DNA of 64,000 nt from assembly GCF_000219625.1 (NCBI RefSeq), contig NC_018212.1:744001-808000 (forward strand), in the 5' to 3' direction. Positions 58,750 to 64,000 of the stretch are shown here, piece by piece. The translations under genes were made by a program, and so were the position numbers. A model generated the notes under the pieces. It worked only from the letters and a program-made list of their open reading frames with translations. It ran no database searches and was not told the DNA's origin. Every line of letters begins with the position of its first letter. Position 1 is the stretch's first letter. This DNA comes from Zymoseptoria tritici IPO323. Its lineage: Eukaryota > Ascomycota > Dothideomycetes > Mycosphaerellales > Mycosphaerellaceae.

Positions 58750-58889
58750 GGTTAAGAGATACGAGAGAACAACGATTGTACATAGATAGACTACTGTCGC
58801 GAGACAGCCGTCCTACATAGTCATAGACTCCTACAGGACGTAAATGGAACAAACAAACAAACAAACAAACAAACTACTATATTTACCGG

Positions 58890-61800
58890 ATATATAACTA
58901 GCTAACTTAAGGGTACTAACTTCTTTAGCTCTCTAAGACGTTTCTTTTCGAGAGTAGCCTTAAGCTTCTCTACCTCTTTAGTATTATCTCGATTCGCGTA
59001 TAAAACGTCTCTATACTTTCTTCGGATCTTATTAGTAGCGAGTTTAAGCTTATATTAAAACTTTAGCTAATCGTTAGTTTTTAAAGAATCTAAAGGTTTG
59101 CCCTCCCCTAAAAGGAATCGAAGGGCTCCTAACCGTTTAAGCTACTATAAAGACAACTTGTCCTACTTCTACTTAGGAATAGTCGCTAGAGTAGAGAAAC
59201 TTAAGCGTAGATTAAGTATAAGATTATTACGTAAGGAATCCTTAAACTCCTAGCTAGCGGCTTTAAGTAAGATCTTCTATCTATAGCGCTTCTACTAGTC
59301 TCTAAAACTAGTATAGTTAGCGCAGATTAGGCGATTACTATATACTTAGTGCTTAACTATAGAACTGTCGTAGGACTCTAAGGTATATATACTAAGCTAG
59401 CTTCGCTTAATTACCTTAAAGGGACCTACGAAGGTCGGTTAGAGCTTCGTCTTAGTCTTATTTAAGATAAGGACAAAGTCTCCCTTAATAAACTTACTAT
59501 TAGTTTCCTTAAAGGTATGTCTACTAATAGCGCCGGCTCTTACTACTTTCGTAAGTAGCTTCTCTACGGCAATCGTCCTAGCATTTTATATAACTTAATA
59601 CCTAGATTCCGGATCCTCGGGCTTAAGCTATATTAGGCGTAGATACGGATAATCCTTAAGTATTCGGGGCTATTAGCCGAATAAGAGGAAAAAGAGGCTA
59701 TATCTATAACCGGACTAAGCCCTAATCCTACTTAAATATAGGGCTTCTAGTAAGTATAAGTCCTAAGCGTAAACGCTTTTACTATAGTATATTTTAGATA
59801 GGATTCGGCTAAGAATACTATTTAAGGCTTCGACCTTTCTATTCGTATAAGGATAGTAGGGTATCGTTAGCCTATAGTTAGCTTAAAGGGTATCTATAAG
59901 GATATTAAACGCCTTACTTATAAAGTTAGATCTATTATTACTAAGGACCTCCCTTAGGGGACTAAAGTTTATATAGATTTCTTCTTAGACAAAGCGAGCG
60001 ACTATCTCGGTTTCTTAATTCGAGGTAGCCCTTATAACTAGCTAACTAGTAGCATAATCTACGGCTATAATAATATACTTGTTACTATTAAGTATAATAG
60101 GCATCGGGCTAATAATATTAATTGCCTAGCGCTCGAAGGGCTTAAGCTTAGAGTTAGCCTAGTAGAATCGCGGTTCCTATAAGGGACTCTAAGACCTCTT
60201 CTTCGTAGCTTAATATTAGGGGTAGGTAGATACGTAGTTATAAACATCCTATTTAAGTAACTACTACTAGCTCCTTACTTAAAGAATACTATAAACGCTA
60301 GACAATATAAAGTGCCTATAGTCGTTATAGTAGCGTTTAAGGAAGTCCTACCGGAATTCCGGATCTACGTAGGGTATAAGGCTTCTATTAGCCTCGTAAT
60401 AATATAGGAGGTCGTCCTTAAGGATAAGATCTAATACCTTCTTTTTAATTAAGCGGCTTAGCTTCTTATCCTCGGGCATCTCCCCTATAGATTTAAAATA
60501 GATTACTCTATTAACTACCTTATACTCGGAGAATCCTTATATAATTATCCCCCTTATAGCGTTCTTCTTAAAGGAGCAAGGTAGAGTAGTTAAGAAGTCC
60601 GCGGGTTTAAGTAATTAATCCCTAGGCTACGTAGAACCCTCCCCTACTATATTAGCTAGGGTACCTTCTATTAAGTCCGGGCGGTAGGAGAGGGTATTAG
60701 GAACGATAGCCTTACTCCCCTTACGGTAGCGGATGTTAATATTATAAGCTTAAAACTCTTTAATCTAGTATATAAGTCGCTTAGTTAGAGTCTTTGAGGT
60801 TTTTAGGTACTATAGGCTATAATAATCTATAATTACTTAAGTCTTAGTCCTATTACCGATATAGTAGTTCTATTTTCGAAGGGCTTCCTTAATAGTAAGG
60901 AGCTCCTTTTTATATACTAGATAGTTTAGTTCTGCTCCTTATAGCTTACGGCCCTTAAAAGTAACTAGATATAATTTCCTATTAGAGTTAGCTTAATAGA
61001 GGACTATACTAAGCGCCTACTTACTTATATCCGTTTTAATAATAAAGGGCTTCTTAGTATCTAGCATAATTAGTACTAGCTTACTATATAAGGCGTCCTT
61101 AAGCTTCGTAAAAGTAATAGTATACTAGGTAGTCTACTTAATAGGGTGCTTCTTCTTAGTACGTAGTCGTAAGTTATCTTCCTTAAGGAGGTCGGATAGT
61201 AGAGTAGCGTGCCTAGCAAAGTCTCTAACGTACTTATAGTAAAAGGAAGCTAGCCTAATAAACTACCGTACTTCTTAAGCGTTAGTCGGCTATAGCTAAT
61301 CTCTAATAATAGAGATCTTGTCTTTTATAGGCCTAACTTAATTATAGGTTACTCGGTATCTATAGAAGTCGAATTCCTTAACTCTAATATAATATTTCTT
61401 AAGGGAGTAGTATAGCTCTTAAGATCGTAGGATATCTAGAACTTCCCTTAAGTAGACTTTATGCTCCTCTAGGGTCTTAGAGGAGATTATAATATCGTCT
61501 AAGTAAACTATATATATCTTATAAAGATATTTCCTAAGGGCTTTATTTATTAAGCTCTAGAAGCTTACTAGTATATTATATAAGCTAAAGGGCATTACCT
61601 TAAAGTAGTATTTACCTTAGCGAGTATTAAATACTATCTTATACTAGTCCTTTTCCTTTACCTTTAACTACTAGAACCCGGAGGTTAAGTTAATCTTAGT
61701 AAAGTACCTTAAACTATAAAATGCATTTAAGTAATCGGAAATCTAAGGAAGGGGGAATCGATCCTTAATAGTAGCGTTATTTAGAGCCCTAAAATTAACG

Positions 61801-62770
61801 TATATTTGCTATTTCCCCCCTAGCTTAGGTATAAGTAATACTAGGCTCCCCTAAGCCGACTAGGACTTATTAATTAGCCTACGCTTCTAGAGTTCCTTAA
61901 TCTAAGACTCCTATTTAAGTAATTAGGTATAGAATAGCTAATAAGGCTACTAATTAATCGGCTTATAGTCCCTAGTATTAATTAAATATATAATAAACCG
62001 GTCCTTTAGTAGCTTATTAGGTAAGGAAGACCTAAACAGGTCTCTATTATTTAGGATAATACGGCTTAAGCTAGGCTTCTTACTTAAAGAAGGAGGAACG
62101 TCGTCTTCCTTAAGGGATATTAGGTCGTCCTTAGGATCGCGTTCCTTCTCTTATTACTATTTCTAGTATTTATCTATATTTAAGAGATATAAGGGCATAT
62201 TAGGATTAATATTAAGTAAATCCTCTAGTTCCTTAAGGGAATAGAGATCCTTATCTACCGGAACGCTCCTTAAGTTAGGAGTATATCTAGAGTATAGTAT
62301 AGTATACTTAACCCCCTTATCGTATAAGTATACCTTATTAGTAAAGGAATTAATAGTCGGGCAGTACTACCTAAACTATTTAAGTCTAAGGATTACTTCG
62401 TAATTCGTAAGGTCTAATACTTAAGTAGTAATCTCTCCCTTAAAGTTACGTAGCTAGTAAGGTAGCTTAACTTTAAGGGTCGTCTCTATTACTATACCGT
62501 TAGGCAGAATTACGGTCTAGGAATCTATAGCTACTTAAGCCTCCGGAAACTAGTCCGCGATCGTTCGTAAGACGTATACGCGCGTAGCCCTAGTATCGAA
62601 TAGGAACTTAGCTTTAATAGAATACTTACTTAAACCTAAATGTCTAGAGGTAACTAAAAGGTTTAGCCCTATAGCGTTAAGGTAGTTAAGTTAAGTATTA
62701 GGAGGGATTCTAAGTAATAAGGGTAATATAATAGATAACTTAGAATCCTTAGTATCTAAGTTGCTATCTA
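58890..62770 (-). pseudogene. pol of a heavily mutated Ty3-like element
   Basis: Minus strand. Protease FDTRATRVYV (Asp codon at 62597; Gly of DTGA changed to Arg by a RIP-type step), RT FTKINLTSGF (motif A Asp is Asn), KVMPFSLYN and intact YLDD (61505-61494) in IVYLDDIIISSKTLEEH, integrase VLSNNRSNFISKAF (catalytic Asp is Asn, 59942) and TNRKVEALN. Protease, RT and integrase share one frame, which is -1 to gag. The C-terminal Lys-rich text (KKRLRELKKLV, about 58912-58960) is in another frame, so an indel lies between. LINE copy 2 abuts the 3' end; no LTR is visible there. Confidence 0.8.
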
Positions 62771-64000
62771 TTTTTTTATTAGCTTACTTAAGCCCCCCTT
62801 ACGTCTATTATAGTCGTCCTATTTCTTCTATAAGTCTAGCTTAAGCTTCTTCTAATAGTAATACTAGGTATATCCGGCGACTCCGTAGTTATAGTACTTT
62901 AAGAAATACTCCTAAGTAGGTAGCTATTATAGGCGGTGCCTAAGGTATAAACTCGGCTGTGCCGAGCCTTTAAAAGTAGGGCGCAATCTTAGAACAAGGT
63001 TCTAAGATTCTTATCTTTTAGCACTTTTAGCCTAGTAGTAAAGCGCCCTACCCTAAACCCTAAGGTCGCTAGTTCGAGCCGGAGCTTACTCCGGTCGGAC
63101 CCTAATAGTAGCTTAGAGCTATTATCGTTAGCTATATATTTAAGGGTAGCGGCAATATACTCTACGGTAGTCTTATTTACCTTTCTTAGTTTAAAAGCCT
63201 TCCTAGTAAGAGTATTATAGTTTTCCTTAAAGGTAGGGGTATCTATTCTCGGGCCCCTTTAAGAATCTATAACCTCCTAGTTAGCTATATCGATAGCTTA
63301 AGCCTAGTCTATAATCTCCTATAGTCTAGCCTTTTAAGGGGTAAGCTTATATCGAATAAGCTCTACTCGGATCGATAGCTTAAGCCTATTAAAGAAGATA
63401 GTAGTATTAGAGAAGTTATTAGGCCTTAGCTTAAGTATACGAGCTATAGAGAGGATCTTATAGTAGAAGGTAATAATACCTCCTATTTACTTAAGGGCTT
63501 AGTATTATCTCTAGAGCTTCTCTTAGTAATAATAATCCTAGAAATAAGAGACGAGGTTACTAAGTATTAAGTTAAGAATATAAGTACCCTTACTAATCTT
63601 AAGCCTATAAGTCTCTTCTTATTCCTCCTACTAAGTAAGGGCGTTACGCTATATCTAGCTACCTACTAATTTAATAAGGTTAGCTTCGGATAGGCGGATA
63701 CCCCTCTATCTTAAGGTAATCTAAGACCTTAAGTAACGCTCTATAGATCTAACCTAGATATTAGTAGCGTTATTTCGAGTATCTTCCTAGTATAGCTCTA
63801 GTACCTAGACGGAAGCCTTAATAGAAGTATCTAAGGAATTAAGGGGAGCTATATCCCTACTTAGTATTCTAGACGTATAGTAATAGGGACGGCTTAGTCC
63901 TTCGTCGTTACTTAAGCCGTATCCTAGGTTATCTCCTTAATATAGGGATAGCTTAAACTATACGGCTCCTAGCTCGCTTAGTCCTTAGATAGGCCTATTA
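62771..64000 (-). pseudogene. gag of the right-hand Ty3-like element, 5' end beyond the window
   Basis: Minus-strand text GTYILNLILSNLVSYF and NRLKLSIRVELI resembles Gag core sequence. The knuckle reads YYNYGVAGYT.YY (about 62900-62860), which is CCHC with Cys and His turned to Tyr. Interrupted by the short insertion at 62931-63116. Very many TAG/TAA codons. Confidence 0.65.
62931..63116 (+). mobile_element. 186-bp SINE-like insertion with tRNA-like boxes and two hairpins
   Basis: Flanked by a perfect 9-bp duplication AGCTATTAT (62922-62930, 63117-63125) inside gag. On the plus strand TTAGCCTAGTAGTAAAGCGC (near 63026) resembles a tRNA D-arm/box A with GTGG mutated, and GGTCGCTAGTTCGAGCC (near 63063) a T-arm/box B. 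Two perfect stems lie 5' of it: CTCGGC/GCCGAG (62952-62966) and AATCTTAGAAC/GTTCTAAGATT (62985-63009). The tRNA-like part is in the 3' half, unusual for a SINE head. A degenerate tRNA-derived element is the best guess. Confidence 0.6.

Larger units (their letters stand above)
53288..58873 (+). mobile_element. Full-length Tad-like LINE, copy 2, RIP-mutated
   Basis: About 5.6 kb, inverted relative to copy 1 (7926-14286) and matching it from its 5' end (ACATCGACATCC) to the (CAAA)n tail at 58850-58873. No matching target duplication: the left flank is chromovirus gag, the right flank is another Ty3 element, so a deletion or rearrangement accompanied or followed insertion. Confidence 0.9.

Noticed and set aside
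53994..58881. CTACTATA at 53994 and 58874 as a target duplication of LINE copy 2
   Set aside because: Copy 1 shows that the element extends 5' to about 53288, so 53994 is internal.

Overview
This window looks like a heterochromatic, transposon-filled compartment of a filamentous ascomycete (Pezizomycotina-like), next to one large native gene. The evidence is fungal retroelement and transposon families combined with repeat-induced point mutation (RIP): in the mobile elements CpA/TpG is widely replaced by TpA while CpG is left intact. The commonest result is TGG, CAG or CAA turned into stop codons, His and Cys turned into Tyr, and catalytic Asp turned into Asn.

1-7329 is the 3' part of a giant Ser/Thr-rich mucin-like protein gene with repeated cysteine modules and a PAN/Apple-like domain. 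It carries one frameshift (about 385) and one in-frame CAA-to-TAA stop (3868). From about 7.3 kb to the right edge I see only mobile-element sequence, nested several layers deep. (a) 7926-14286 is a Tad-like LINE on the minus strand with a 17-bp target duplication, itself hit by a small, unmutated LINE fragment (12805-13569, 14-bp duplication). (b) A Plavaka/KDZ-type DNA transposon on the minus strand, now in three pieces (17534-19083, 40583-42114, 48921-49440), was split by two retrotransposons. (c) 19084-40578 is a very large Ty3-like LTR retrotransposon on the minus strand, about 13.8 kb without its guest, with gag-protease, pol and a third long ORF; seven copies of a palindromic stem-loop sit at its ORF borders. 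(d) 30172-37870 is a chromodomain Ty3 element inserted in the gag of (c). (e) 42115-48915 is a second chromodomain Ty3 element, inserted in (b), carrying an antisense, apparently spliced extra gene. (f) A solo LTR of family (c) lies at 16802-17103.

To the right lie a possible SNF2-like helicase remnant (51000-51540, minus), the 5' end of a chromovirus related to (d) (51564-53287), a second full-length LINE in inverted orientation (53288-58873), and a heavily mutated Ty3 element on the minus strand running off the edge, with a 186-bp tRNA-like short insertion (62931-63116).

Most promising for novelty: the third ORF of element (c), one frame over about 890 codons with an HxD...H segment recalling Fe(II)/2-oxoglutarate dioxygenases; the repeated stem-loops around its ORFs; and the antisense spliced Cys-rich gene of element (e). 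All protein readings in mutated elements treat TAG/TAA as RIP-derived. Family calls are from motif recognition, not database searches.
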